From assembly GCF_000172415.1 (NCBI RefSeq), contig NZ_ABLD01000006.1, positions 1 through 64,000 of the forward strand: DNA of 64,000 bases, given 5' to 3'. The notes below the pieces were generated by a model. That model did no database searches. It was not told the origin of the DNA and saw only the letters and a program-made list of their open reading frames with translations. Within the stretch, counting starts at the first letter, position 1, and each line of letters opens with the position of its first letter. This document shows positions 41,779 through 50,200 of the stretch, in pieces. The DNA is from Paraburkholderia graminis C4D1M. Its GTDB lineage: Bacteria > Pseudomonadota > Gammaproteobacteria > Burkholderiales > Burkholderiaceae. Position numbers and translations under genes: made by a program.

Positions 41779-42777
41779 GTGTCTGTTCCCACATCGTTTT
41801 CAACGCGGCGGCGCGCACTCAAGCTGCTCGGCGCCGCGCCCGCATTCGCCGCGGCGAGCCTCTTTCAATCGCACTCTGCGCAGGCCGCGGACCTCGCGTC
41901 GACCACGCTCGTACTCGGCGACCAGGCCGGCGGTACGCGTGCGCTTGTGGAGGCCGCCAAGGTGCTCGACGGTGCGCCGTATGCGTATCGATGGGCTAAT
42001 TTTCAGGGCGCGGCGCCGCTCTTCGAAGCGCAACGCGCGGGCGCCGTCGATCTCGCGCCCGCAGGTGATTTGCCCGTGCTCGCCGCAGCGGTCGGCGACC
42101 CCACGTTGAAAATCGTAGCGACGCGCGTGGGCTCCGGCGCACAACTCGGCATTCTGATCGCGCCGGATTCGACGATACGCAGCGTCGCCCAACTGAGAGG
42201 GCGCACGGTGTTCGTTTCGTCGGCGCGCGGCAGCATTTCGCAATTCCAGTTATACGGCGCGCTCGCCGAAGCGGGTCTGTCGAAAGACGACGTGACCGTG
42301 CGCTTCATCTTGCCGGTGGATGGCTTCGCGGCGTTCGCGTCAGGCTCGATCGAAGCGTGGGCGACGTTCGATCCGTACTACGGCATCGCCGTGCAACGCG
42401 GCGCGCGCATCTTGCGCGACGGCACGGGCATCAATAGCGGACTTGGCTTTATCACGGCATCGGGCGCGTCGCTTGCCGACACGCGCAAGCGCGCGGCAAT
42501 CGCCGACGTTCTGTTGAGACTGCAACGCGCGGGCGAGTGGGCGCTTGCGAACCCGGACGCCTACGCGCAGATCTATGCAACGCTGACGCGCTCTCCGCTC
42601 GATGCGGCGAGAACTATCACGCGCCGCGCGTCGCTCAAGCAGCATTTCGTCAGCGACGCGGATATCGCCGCGCTTCAGAAAGTGGCCGACAGTGCGAACC
42701 GCGACGCGATCTTGCCGCGCCGCATCGACGTTCGCTCGATCTCCGAGACGCGCATTGCGCAGTCGGCCACCGGCTGA
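41779..42777 (+). CDS. ABC transporter substrate-binding protein (SsuA/NrtA-like), orphan
   Basis: This 332-aa protein starts at a GTG (41779) with GAGG upstream. The N-terminus STRRRALKLLGAAPAFAAAS is a likely twin-arginine signal ending near SAQA. The mature fold shows sulfonate/nitrate/taurine-type features: LARPAGDLPVL-like segment VDLAPAGDLPVLAAAVGDP, VAQLRGRTVFVSSARGS and SGSIEAWATFDPYYGIAVQR. No ATPase or permease gene adjoins it, so the ligand-binding protein must work with a transporter encoded elsewhere or be a remnant. Confidence 0.85.
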   Translation: MSVPTSFSTRRRALKLLGAAPAFAAASLFQSHSAQAADLASTTLVLGDQAGGTRALVEAAKVLDGAPYAYRWANFQGAAPLFEAQRAGAVDLAPAGDLPVLAAAVGDPTLKIVATRVGSGAQLGILIAPDSTIRSVAQLRGRTVFVSSARGSISQFQLYGALAEAGLSKDDVTVRFILPVDGFAAFASGSIEAWATFDPYYGIAVQRGARILRDGTGINSGLGFITASGASLADTRKRAAIADVLLRLQRAGEWALANPDAYAQIYATLTRSPLDAARTITRRASLKQHFVSDADIAALQKVADSANRDAILPRRIDVRSISETRIAQSATG

Positions 42778-42795
42778 CGCATTACGCCCGGCTTA

Positions 42796-44268
42796 TCAAT
42801 CGAGGCCGCCTTGGCACAGGTACTTGATCGACAGATAATCGTCGAGTCCGTACTTCGAGCCTTCGCGGCCATAGCCTGATTCTTTCACGCCGCCGAACGG
42901 CGCGGCTTCGCTCGACACCGCGCCCTCGTTGATGCCGATCACGCCTGCTTCGAGCCGCGCGGCCACGCGGTTGATGCGCCGCACGTCCTGCGTATAGAAG
43001 TAAGCGGCAAGACCGAACGGCGTGTCGTTTGCGAGACGGATCGCTTCGGCTTCGTCGTTGAAGCGGAACAGCGGCGCGACCGGTCCAAAGGTCTCTTCGC
43101 AGCACACCAGCATGTCGTCCTGCGCGTTGGTCAGCACGGTGGGCGCATAGTAATTCGGGCCCAGCTCGGTCAGGCGCTTGCCGCCCGTCAACACGTTTGC
43201 CCCTTGTTTTACGGCGTCTTCTACGTGACGCGCGATTTTGTCGATCGCGCGCTCGTTGATCATCGGGCCGATTTGCGCGCCCTCGTCCGTTGCGGGCGCA
43301 ACCTTCAGCGCCCCGACGCGTTTGGCGAGCAGATCGGCGAAACGTTCATAAACGCCGGCCTGCACGTAGACGCGATTCGGGCATACACAGGTCTGTCCGC
43401 CGTTGCGAAACTTGGCGGCCATCAGTCCCGCGACGGCCGCGTCGAGGTCCGCATCGTCGAATACGATGAAGGGCGCGTTGCCGCCCAGTTCGAGCGACAG
43501 CTTCTTCAACGTGGCCGCCGACTCGCGCGCAAGATGCTTACCGACCGGCGTCGAGCCGGTGAACGTGATCTTGCGTACGCGGGCATCGGCGAGCCAGTCG
43601 GCCACGGCTTCAATGCCTTGTTCGCGCGAAGCCGACAGCATGTTCAGCACGCCGTCGGGCACGCCGGCTTCCTGCGCGAGCGCGGCGAGTGCGAGCGCGG
43701 TCAGCGGCGTGTCTTCGGCGGGCTTGGCAATCACCGTGCAACCGGCCGCGAGCGCGGGCGCGATCTTGCGCGCGATCATCGCGAGCGGGAAATTCCACGG
43801 CGTGATGGCGGCCACGATGCCGATCGGCTCCTTCACCGCGCTCATGCGCTTGCCGCGCTGCTGCTGCGGAATGATGTCGCCGTAAATGCGCGTGGCTTCG
43901 TCGGCGAACCACGCGACGTACGACGCGCCGTAAGCGACTTCGCCGCGGCTTTCCGCGAGCGGCTTGCCTTGTTCCGTCGACATCAGCTTCGCCAGATCTT
44001 CGGTGTTCGCGACGATCAGCGCATGCCAGCGGCGCAGAATCTCCGCGCGCTCGCGCGGCAGCGTGTCGCGCCACGCGGGCAGCGCGCGAGCGGCTGCGTC
44101 GGTGGCGGCGCGCGCATCCGCGGCACTGCTGTTCGCGACCTCGACGATCGTCTCGCCCGTCGCCGGATTCGTGACGGGAAAGCGCGCGCCGTTCGCGGCG
44201 GCGATCCATTTGCCGTCGATAAAATTCAGCGGACGGATCAGTTCATTGCGCGTCAATGCGAGAGACAT
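42796..44268 (-). CDS. gabD: NAD(P)-dependent succinate-semialdehyde dehydrogenase
   Basis: This 490-aa aldehyde dehydrogenase has the GabD-type opening NFIDGKWIAAANGARFPVTN, the cofactor block TPWNFPLAMIARKIAPALAA, the Rossmann TGSTPVGKHLARESAATLKK, the catalytic glutamate in LELGGNAPFIVFDDADLD and the nucleophile in NGGQTCVCPNRVYV. The pair of cysteines C-V-C matches the redox-sensitive pair of some GabD proteins. It oxidises succinate semialdehyde to succinate, ending GABA degradation. It stands apart from the LacI gene upstream (gap 263 bases) and no gabT adjoins it. Confidence 0.9.
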   Translation of the reverse strand: MSLALTRNELIRPLNFIDGKWIAAANGARFPVTNPATGETIVEVANSSAADARAATDAAARALPAWRDTLPRERAEILRRWHALIVANTEDLAKLMSTEQGKPLAESRGEVAYGASYVAWFADEATRIYGDIIPQQQRGKRMSAVKEPIGIVAAITPWNFPLAMIARKIAPALAAGCTVIAKPAEDTPLTALALAALAQEAGVPDGVLNMLSASREQGIEAVADWLADARVRKITFTGSTPVGKHLARESAATLKKLSLELGGNAPFIVFDDADLDAAVAGLMAAKFRNGGQTCVCPNRVYVQAGVYERFADLLAKRVGALKVAPATDEGAQIGPMINERAIDKIARHVEDAVKQGANVLTGGKRLTELGPNYYAPTVLTNAQDDMLVCCEETFGPVAPLFRFNDEAEAIRLANDTPFGLAAYFYTQDVRRINRVAARLEAGVIGINEGAVSSEAAPFGGVKESGYGREGSKYGLDDYLSIKYLCQGGLD

Positions 44269-44497
44269 TGCGTTGCTCCTTGGTGGCCTTTTGACGGAAT
44301 CGGGCGTGCGTTTTTCGCCATTGCGCCGGGCGGCGCGGCGGCATGCATGCGGTCATGCACGGCGATGCGATAGATCGATGCTACGCGTGTCGCGCGATCA
44401 ATGAATCGCCTCAAAAAGCGGCCCACGGTGTGCGTATGGTTTTTTTCGAGCCGCTACAGCATTTTCTGCTGAATGCGTTGCTTGCCGTTGGAGCGCG

Positions 44498-44533
44498 AGC
44501 GTTGCAAGGAGCGTTGCAATCAGCGCTGCAATC
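44498..44533. repeat. Three tandem 12-bp repeats at the end of the LacI gene
   Basis: AGCGTTGCAAGG, AGCGTTGCAATC and AGCGCTGCAATC follow one another and reach the LacI stop codon. They do not extend the protein. Slippage expansion is the simplest explanation. Confidence 0.6.
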
Positions 44534-45548
44534 AGCGGCGGCGGCGCGGTCCTGTCGACGCGCGCACGACGAGTTGAGGCGGCGGGCCGAGCACCATCGA
44601 CGGCTGCCGCTCGGGTGTCTGGATCAGGCGGATCAAACTGTTGATCGATAACTCCGCGATCTGCGCCGTTTGTATCGCGACGGTGGTCAACGCGGGGTGG
44701 ACCTGATGCGCGAGTTGAATGTCGGTGATGCCGATAACCGACACGTCGTCGGGCACCGCGCGCCCGAGCGTGATCAAGGCCTGCGCCGCGCCGATCGCGA
44801 GCAGGTCGTTGGTCGCGAAGATCGCGGTGACGAACGGCCGCACGGCCATCAACTGCATGCACGCGGTGTAGCCGGCGTCGATCGAGTCGCGCACCTGCAG
44901 CACGGCGGCCGTGTCCGCTTCGACGCCGGCGGCGCGCATCGTCGCGCGAAAACCATTGGAGCGCGCGTCCTGCAAGCCGCCGCAACCGTCGCCGACCAGC
45001 AGCCCGACTTCGCGATGGCCCAGTTCCAGCAAATGCTGCGCGGCGAGTTCGCCGGCGCGCGCGAAATCCACGGCAATGCACGGCAGCGCGGGCGGCGTCT
45101 CGGGGTGCTCCCACATCGCCAGCAGGATCGGCGCGCTATGCGTGGCCGACGCGCACAAGTCGTTGATCGCAATGTCCGTGTTCATGACGAGCACGCCGTC
45201 CGCCAGCGTGCCCGCGATCTGGTTCAGATACGCGCGGCCTATCTCGGCGTCGTCGTCGGTATTGCAGACCATCAGGAAATGGCCGGCTTTACGCGCCGCG
45301 CGTTCGGCGGCCAGCACGAACTCAGGGTAGAACGGGTTCGAGATGTTCGACAGCATCAACGCGAGCGTCGACGAGCGGCCCTCGGCCAACGCGCGCGCGT
45401 TCAGATTCGGCCGGTAGCCGAGATCCGCGATGGCCTTCAGCACGCGCTCCGCTGTTTCCGGACGCACTTTCTCGCGGTTGCGCAGCACGTTGGAGACCGT
45501 CGCGGCAGTGACATGTGCGCGCTTCGCGACTTCGGACAGGGTGACCAT
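44532..45548 (-). CDS. LacI family transcriptional regulator
   Basis: This 338-aa repressor has the helix-turn-helix TLSEVAKRAHVTAATVSNVL, the hinge LARALAEGRSSTL-like segment NARALAEGRSSTLALMLSNI and a sugar-binding domain with PFYPEFVLAAERAARKAGHF and IFATNDLLAIGAAQALITLG. It is divergent from the ABC/galactanase operon, whose leader has two palindromes of the expected LacI size and centre. A galactoside-responsive repressor is the likely role. The C-terminus ends in an Arg-rich tail (GPRRRR). Confidence 0.93.
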   Translation of the reverse strand: MVTLSEVAKRAHVTAATVSNVLRNREKVRPETAERVLKAIADLGYRPNLNARALAEGRSSTLALMLSNISNPFYPEFVLAAERAARKAGHFLMVCNTDDDAEIGRAYLNQIAGTLADGVLVMNTDIAINDLCASATHSAPILLAMWEHPETPPALPCIAVDFARAGELAAQHLLELGHREVGLLVGDGCGGLQDARSNGFRATMRAAGVEADTAAVLQVRDSIDAGYTACMQLMAVRPFVTAIFATNDLLAIGAAQALITLGRAVPDDVSVIGITDIQLAHQVHPALTTVAIQTAQIAELSINSLIRLIQTPERQPSMVLGPPPQLVVRASTGPRRRR

Positions 45549-45691
45549 TTTTCTCGTTTATCCCAAATTCAGGGAGCGCGCTTCAAATGTTGCAAGCAGC
45601 GAGCGACGTTGATAACTTGCTGGAAAACACAACTTCGATAACCCGCAGCGCCGCCTTCCACACGAACCGCGGTGAACAAGGAGACAGTCAA

Positions 45692-45775
45692 ATGGCTTTC
45701 CCGCTCGACCTCGAATTTAAGCGATTAAATGCCGCGTGCGCAAGACCCGGCGAACTATTTTTTCGCGCGATTTAA
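45692..45775 (+). CDS. Possible 27-codon leader peptide
   Basis: An ATG at 45692 preceded by AAGGAG (45678-45683) opens a frame of 27 codons starting MAFPLDLEFKRLNAACARPG and ending at TAA in the second operator. The ribosome binding site is as good as those of neighbouring genes. No codon run suggests classical attenuation. Translation across the leader could protect the mRNA or tune the ATPase gene 25 bases downstream. It may be a chance frame. Confidence 0.4.
   Translation: MAFPLDLEFKRLNAACARPGELFFRAI
45715..45730. promoter_or_regulatory. LacI-type operator O1
   Basis: ATTTAAGCGATTAAAT is a near-palindrome around a central CG-containing core, as bound by LacI/GalR proteins. A second almost identical site lies 55 bases downstream, about five helical turns, which suits looping by a tetramer or binding of two dimers on one face. 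Confidence 0.75.
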
Positions 45776-45785
45776 GCGGTTAAAT
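45770..45785. promoter_or_regulatory. LacI-type operator O2
   Basis: ATTTAAGCGGTTAAAT differs from O1 by one base and ends a few bases before the AGGAGA of the ATPase gene. Repressor bound here would block transcription of the operon. A related half-site, TTTAACCG, occurs inside the start of the ATPase gene at about 45813. Confidence 0.75.
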
Positions 45786-45799
45786 GAAGAGGAGACAAG

Positions 45800-46939
45800 A
45801 TGGCTACGATTCGTTTAACCGACGTGGAGAAGGCATACGGCGACCACGCGCCGGTGATCCGGCGCGTCAACCTGGAAGTCGCGCAGCACGAGTTCTGCGT
45901 GTTTCTCGGCCCGTCGGGCTGCGGGAAGTCGACGTTGCTGCGCATGATCGCGGGTCTCGAGGATCTCAGCGCGGGCGAACTGCGCATCGGCGGCCGTCTG
46001 ATGAACGACGTGCCCGCAGCCGGCCGAGGAGTGGCGATGGTGTTCCAGAGCTACGCGCTGTTCCCGCACATGACGGTGTTCGACAACATGGCGTTCGGTC
46101 TCAAGCTCGCGAAGCAGCCGAAGAGCGTGATCGACAGCAAGGTCCGCGAAGCTGCGCGCATTCTGCAACTCGACAGCTTGCTTGACCGCCATCCGAAAGC
46201 GCTGTCCGGCGGCCAGCGTCAGCGCGTTGCGATTGGCCGCGCGATCGTGCGCGAGCCGGGTGTGTTTCTCTTCGACGAACCGCTATCGAATCTCGACGCC
46301 GCATTGCGTGGGCAAACCCGTGTGGAGATTGCACGCCTGCATCAGCGGTTTGCGGACGCGAGCGTGGTGTATGTCACGCACGATCAGGTCGAAGCGATGA
46401 CCCTCGCGGACAGAATCGTGCTGCTGCACGCGGGCGCGGATGCCGAGCGCTTCGGCAGCATCGCGCAAAGCGGCGCGCCGCTCGAGTTGTATCACCACCC
46501 GAATTCGCGGTTCGTCGCGGGCTTTATCGGCTCGCCGCGCATGAACTTTATCGACGGTGTCGTCGACTCGATAGAGCCAGGCAAAGTGTCGGTCACGCTC
46601 GCTCGACAAGACGAGCAGTTGACCGCTTACGTGGATGGCCGTCGCCTGCAGCGCGGCCAGCCGGTCACGCTTGGCGTGCGCCCCGAGCATTTGCGTCTCG
46701 ATGGTGACGATCAGTTCATTGAGTGCGCAACCGTTCTATCGGAACGACTCGGCGAACACAGCTACATTCACGCGGACCATGCAGGCGGCTCGCTTGTCGC
46801 GAAGGCACCGGGCGATACGCCGATCGGTTCCGGCGAGCGCATTCGCGTTCACGTGCCGCCTCAGGCGTGCCATCTGTTCGACGCGCAAGGTGTCGCGCTG
46901 CGCCGTAGCACGTTCGACCCTGAGCGCATTGCCGCGTGA
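45800..46939 (+). CDS. Sugar ABC transporter ATP-binding protein (MsmK/UgpC family)
   Basis: This 379-aa ATPase has Walker A FLGPSGCGKSTLLRMIAGLE, signature LSGGQRQRVAIGRAIV, Walker B VFLFDEPLSNLDAALRGQTR and the switch YVTHDQVEAMTLADRIVLL. The C-terminal OB-fold regulatory region (from about 245) includes GFIGSPRMNFIDGVV and TLGVRPEHLRLD. It is the first enzyme-coding gene of the galactan operon and starts after AGGAGA just downstream of operator O2. It should energise the two permeases encoded downstream. Confidence 0.92.
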   Translation: MATIRLTDVEKAYGDHAPVIRRVNLEVAQHEFCVFLGPSGCGKSTLLRMIAGLEDLSAGELRIGGRLMNDVPAAGRGVAMVFQSYALFPHMTVFDNMAFGLKLAKQPKSVIDSKVREAARILQLDSLLDRHPKALSGGQRQRVAIGRAIVREPGVFLFDEPLSNLDAALRGQTRVEIARLHQRFADASVVYVTHDQVEAMTLADRIVLLHAGADAERFGSIAQSGAPLELYHHPNSRFVAGFIGSPRMNFIDGVVDSIEPGKVSVTLARQDEQLTAYVDGRRLQRGQPVTLGVRPEHLRLDGDDQFIECATVLSERLGEHSYIHADHAGGSLVAKAPGDTPIGSGERIRVHVPPQACHLFDAQGVALRRSTFDPERIAA

Positions 46940-47071
46940 ACGGGCCGCGATTCATGCATTACCGCAAGCCATAGCAGTAGTCGATTTTTAAAGCAGGATG
47001 CCGCCACAGAGCGGTTCACCACGTTGGCAGTGAATCGCTGCCAGCCAACAAGGTAGTCAAGGAGACAAAAG

Positions 47072-48325
47072 ATGATTGCTCTTCGCCTTCGCCGTCTAGC
47101 GCGCGTGTCGCTTGCAGCCGCGCTCGTTGCCGGCACGCTCGGCTACGTGACAGCCGACGCCGCTACGCTCACCGTCAACGTGTCAGCGCGCGGCAATCAG
47201 CGCTCGACATGGCAGGACGCGTTCGACAAGTTCAAGAAAGCCAATCCCGATGTCGATCTGAAAGTGACTTACATCACCGAGGAAGCGTACAAGGTACAGA
47301 TGGGCGGCTGGCTGGCGACCGATCCGCCCGATGTCGTGTCCTGGCACGACGGCGAGCGCATGGCCTATTACGCGCAGCGCGGCCTGCTGGAAGATCTCAC
47401 GCCGGACTGGAACAAGAACGGCTGGTCGCAGCAATATGCGTCGGTGAAGGAAGCATCGACCTATAAGGGCAAGCAGTACGCGGCGCCGCTCGGCTATGAC
47501 GCGTATGGCTTCTTCTATCGCAAGGATCTGTTCGAGAAGGCGGGCGTTAAAAGCGAGCCGAAGACATGGGATGAATTTCTCGATGCCTGCAAAAAGCTGA
47601 AGGCGAGCGGCGTCGCACCTATTGCAGTCGCTGCTCGCGATAGCTGGACACTCGCCGCATGGTTCGACTATCTGGATTTGCGCATCAACGGCAACGAGTT
47701 TCATCAGAAGCTGATGGCGGGCGAGATTCCGTACACGGACGCGCGCGTGAAAAAGGTCTACACCGCGTGGAAAACCTTGATCGACGATCACTACTACATC
47801 GACAACGCGCTCTCCTATGATCTCGATTCCATTGCACCGTTTCTCGTGAGCGGCAAAGCCTCGATGATGTTGATGGGCACATTCTTCTCGGCGAGCATTC
47901 CCGCATCCGTGAAGCCGCAAACGGGCTTTTTCCGCTTCCCCGTGATCGACGCCAATGTGCCAATGGCCGAAGACGGTCCCGTCAATGTACTGTTGATTCC
48001 GGCAAAAGCGAAGAACAAGACCGACGCACGCAAACTGCTCGCCTTCATGGAGCAGCCGCAGATCAATGCGGATCTCGCGCGCGGCTGGGGCCAGTTGCCT
48101 TCGAATAGTCAGGCAGCGGAGCCGGAAGACCCAATTTCCAAAGTTGGCTTTCAGACGCTCGCGAATACGAAAGGCGGCATTGCACAGTTCTACGATCGCG
48201 ACATGCAAAAAGAAATGGCCGACGAGGGCATGAAAGCGATGCAGCAGTTCTACAGCGATCCGTCGCAACTCGACGCGATACTCACGCGCCTCGAAACGAC
48301 GCGCAAGCGTATCTACAAGAAGTAA
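47072..48325 (+). CDS. Sugar ABC transporter substrate-binding protein
   Basis: This 417-aa periplasmic protein of the extracellular solute-binding family 1 has a signal peptide (RLRRLARVSLAAALVAGTLG ending near ADAAT) and family blocks such as WQDAFDKFKKANPDVDLKVT, DPPDVVSWHDGERMAYYAQR and YAAPLGYDAYGFFYRKDLFE. AAGGAG lies before the ATG. With GH53 and GH42 enzymes in the same operon, galacto-oligosaccharides are the likely ligands. Confidence 0.92.
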   Translation: MIALRLRRLARVSLAAALVAGTLGYVTADAATLTVNVSARGNQRSTWQDAFDKFKKANPDVDLKVTYITEEAYKVQMGGWLATDPPDVVSWHDGERMAYYAQRGLLEDLTPDWNKNGWSQQYASVKEASTYKGKQYAAPLGYDAYGFFYRKDLFEKAGVKSEPKTWDEFLDACKKLKASGVAPIAVAARDSWTLAAWFDYLDLRINGNEFHQKLMAGEIPYTDARVKKVYTAWKTLIDDHYYIDNALSYDLDSIAPFLVSGKASMMLMGTFFSASIPASVKPQTGFFRFPVIDANVPMAEDGPVNVLLIPAKAKNKTDARKLLAFMEQPQINADLARGWGQLPSNSQAAEPEDPISKVGFQTLANTKGGIAQFYDRDMQKEMADEGMKAMQQFYSDPSQLDAILTRLETTRKRIYKK

Positions 48326-48388
48326 GTCCACCGCACCGGCGCCATGCGGCGCCGGCGTACGCCTTCGACTTTCGACGAGGCTCGATCC

Positions 48389-49294
48389 ATGTCTCATTCC
48401 GCAGCGCGCCGCCTACCCGCGGCCCAGCATCGTCACGTCTCCACGACGCGCCGTCATCAGCATCGCGCCGCATTGCTGTTCCTGTTGCCGGGCTGTGCGT
48501 TGTTCTGTCTATGCGTGATTTATCCGATTATCAGCAGCATATCGCTCAGCTTTTATCACTGGGACGGCATGACGCCGAAGACCTTCGCCGGCTTCGACAA
48601 CTACGTCGAGTTATTCCACGCGGATACCTTCTATACGGCGCTAAAGAACAACTTGATATGGCTCGCGCTATTTCTGCTGGCCCCGCCGCTCGGCCTGCTG
48701 TTCGCGCTTTATCTGAATCAGCACATTCGCGGCATGCGTGTCGTGAAGTCGCTTTTCTTCGCGCCGTTCGTGCTGTCGGGCGTGGTAGTCGGTCTCGTGT
48801 TTAGCTGGTTCTACGACCCAGGCTTCGGCCTGCTGCGACTGATTGTCGGTCACGGCATTCCTGTGCTCGGCGATCCGAAGACCGTGACGTTCGGCATTAT
48901 CTTCGCCGCGTTGTGGCCGCAAACGCCGTTTTGCATGGTGCTGTATCTCACCGGTCTCACCGGCATTAACCCGGAAGTAGTGGAGGCCGCGCGCATGGAA
49001 GGCGCAAAAGGATTGCGTCTTTTGTGGCACGTGATTTTGCCGCAATTGCGGCCTGCCACTTTCATGGCGGTGGTGTTGACGGTAATCGGCGCGCTGCGCA
49101 GCTTCGACCTGATTGCGGTGATGAGCGGCGGCGGTCCTTTCGACAGTTCAACCGTGCTCGCCTATTACATGTACGACCAGGCGATCAAGTACTACCGCGA
49201 AGGCTATTCCGCGGCGATCGCCGTCGTGCTGTTCGCCATCATGCTCGTCTACATCGGGTTCCATTTGCGCCGCATGCTGCGCGAAGAACGTTGA
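48389..49294 (+). CDS. Sugar ABC transporter permease (MalF-like)
   Basis: This 301-aa membrane protein starts at the ATG at 48389, with GAGG at good spacing. After a basic cytoplasmic N-terminus it has six helices, starting LLFLLPGCALFCLCVIYPII, and the permease coupling motif EAARMEGAKGLRLLWHVILP. It forms the channel together with the next gene product. Confidence 0.92.
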   Translation: MSHSAARRLPAAQHRHVSTTRRHQHRAALLFLLPGCALFCLCVIYPIISSISLSFYHWDGMTPKTFAGFDNYVELFHADTFYTALKNNLIWLALFLLAPPLGLLFALYLNQHIRGMRVVKSLFFAPFVLSGVVVGLVFSWFYDPGFGLLRLIVGHGIPVLGDPKTVTFGIIFAALWPQTPFCMVLYLTGLTGINPEVVEAARMEGAKGLRLLWHVILPQLRPATFMAVVLTVIGALRSFDLIAVMSGGGPFDSSTVLAYYMYDQAIKYYREGYSAAIAVVLFAIMLVYIGFHLRRMLREER

Positions 49295-49312
49295 TTACCG
49301 GAGTCACGCGTC

Positions 49313-50164
49313 ATGTATCCACTTCCCGTACAACGCTGGAAACCCCTGAATCGCAGGCTATATAAAGCGTCTTTGCCGATTGCATTGCTGATCTGGCTAT
49401 TGCCGATGCTTGCTGTACTCGTCACGTCGATTCGTTCTTCCGACGAACTCTCGCAAGGCGAGTACTGGACATGGCCCAAGCATTTTGCGCTGATCGAAAA
49501 CTACGGCACCGCGCTTACGCAAACGCCGATGCTGCATTACTTCGCGAACAGCGTGCTCATTACGGTGCCTTCAGTACTCGGTGCGATCGTGCTGGCGTCG
49601 ATGGCGGGCTTTGCATTGGCCACCTATCGTTTCCCGGGCAATACCGTGATCCTGTTTGGCTTCGTCGCCGGCAATTTCGTACCGATCCAGATCCTGATGA
49701 TTCCGGTGCGCGACATGGCGCTGAAGTTCGGCCTCTTCAATAGCGTATGGGCGCTCGTGATCTTTCACGTTTCATTTCAGACTGGCTTTTGCACGCTCTT
49801 TCTGCGCAATTTCATCAAGCAGTTGCCGTTTGAAATGATCGAGGCCGCACGAGTGGAAGGCGCGAGCGAATGGGCGATCTACTGGCGCATCGTGTTGCCC
49901 CTGATTCGTCCCGCGCTCGCCGCACTCGGCATTCTCGTGTTCACGTTCGTCTGGAACGACTACTTCTGGGCGCTATGTCTCACGCAAGGCGATGAAGCCG
50001 CGCCGATCACTGTCGGCGTCGCCGCGCTCAAGGGGCAATGGACGACCGCATGGAATCTGGTCGCGGCCGGCTCGGTGCTTGCCGCGCTGCCCTCCGTATT
50101 GATGTTCTTCGCGATGCAAAAGCATTTCGTCGCCGGCCTGACTTTTGGTGCAAGCAAGGGCTAA
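49313..50164 (+). CDS. Sugar ABC transporter permease (MalG-like)
   Basis: This 283-aa protein has six helices, opening with SLPIALLIWLLPMLAVLVTS, and the coupling motif IEAARVEGASEWAIYWRIVL followed by FTFVWNDYFWALCLTQG, a MalG hallmark. It lies 18 bases after the first permease gene. Both permeases should be in the inner membrane. Confidence 0.92.
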   Translation: MYPLPVQRWKPLNRRLYKASLPIALLIWLLPMLAVLVTSIRSSDELSQGEYWTWPKHFALIENYGTALTQTPMLHYFANSVLITVPSVLGAIVLASMAGFALATYRFPGNTVILFGFVAGNFVPIQILMIPVRDMALKFGLFNSVWALVIFHVSFQTGFCTLFLRNFIKQLPFEMIEAARVEGASEWAIYWRIVLPLIRPALAALGILVFTFVWNDYFWALCLTQGDEAAPITVGVAALKGQWTTAWNLVAAGSVLAALPSVLMFFAMQKHFVAGLTFGASKG

Positions 50165-50200
50165 CCGGCTATTCGACGTCACTCATAAAGAGACTTTCAC

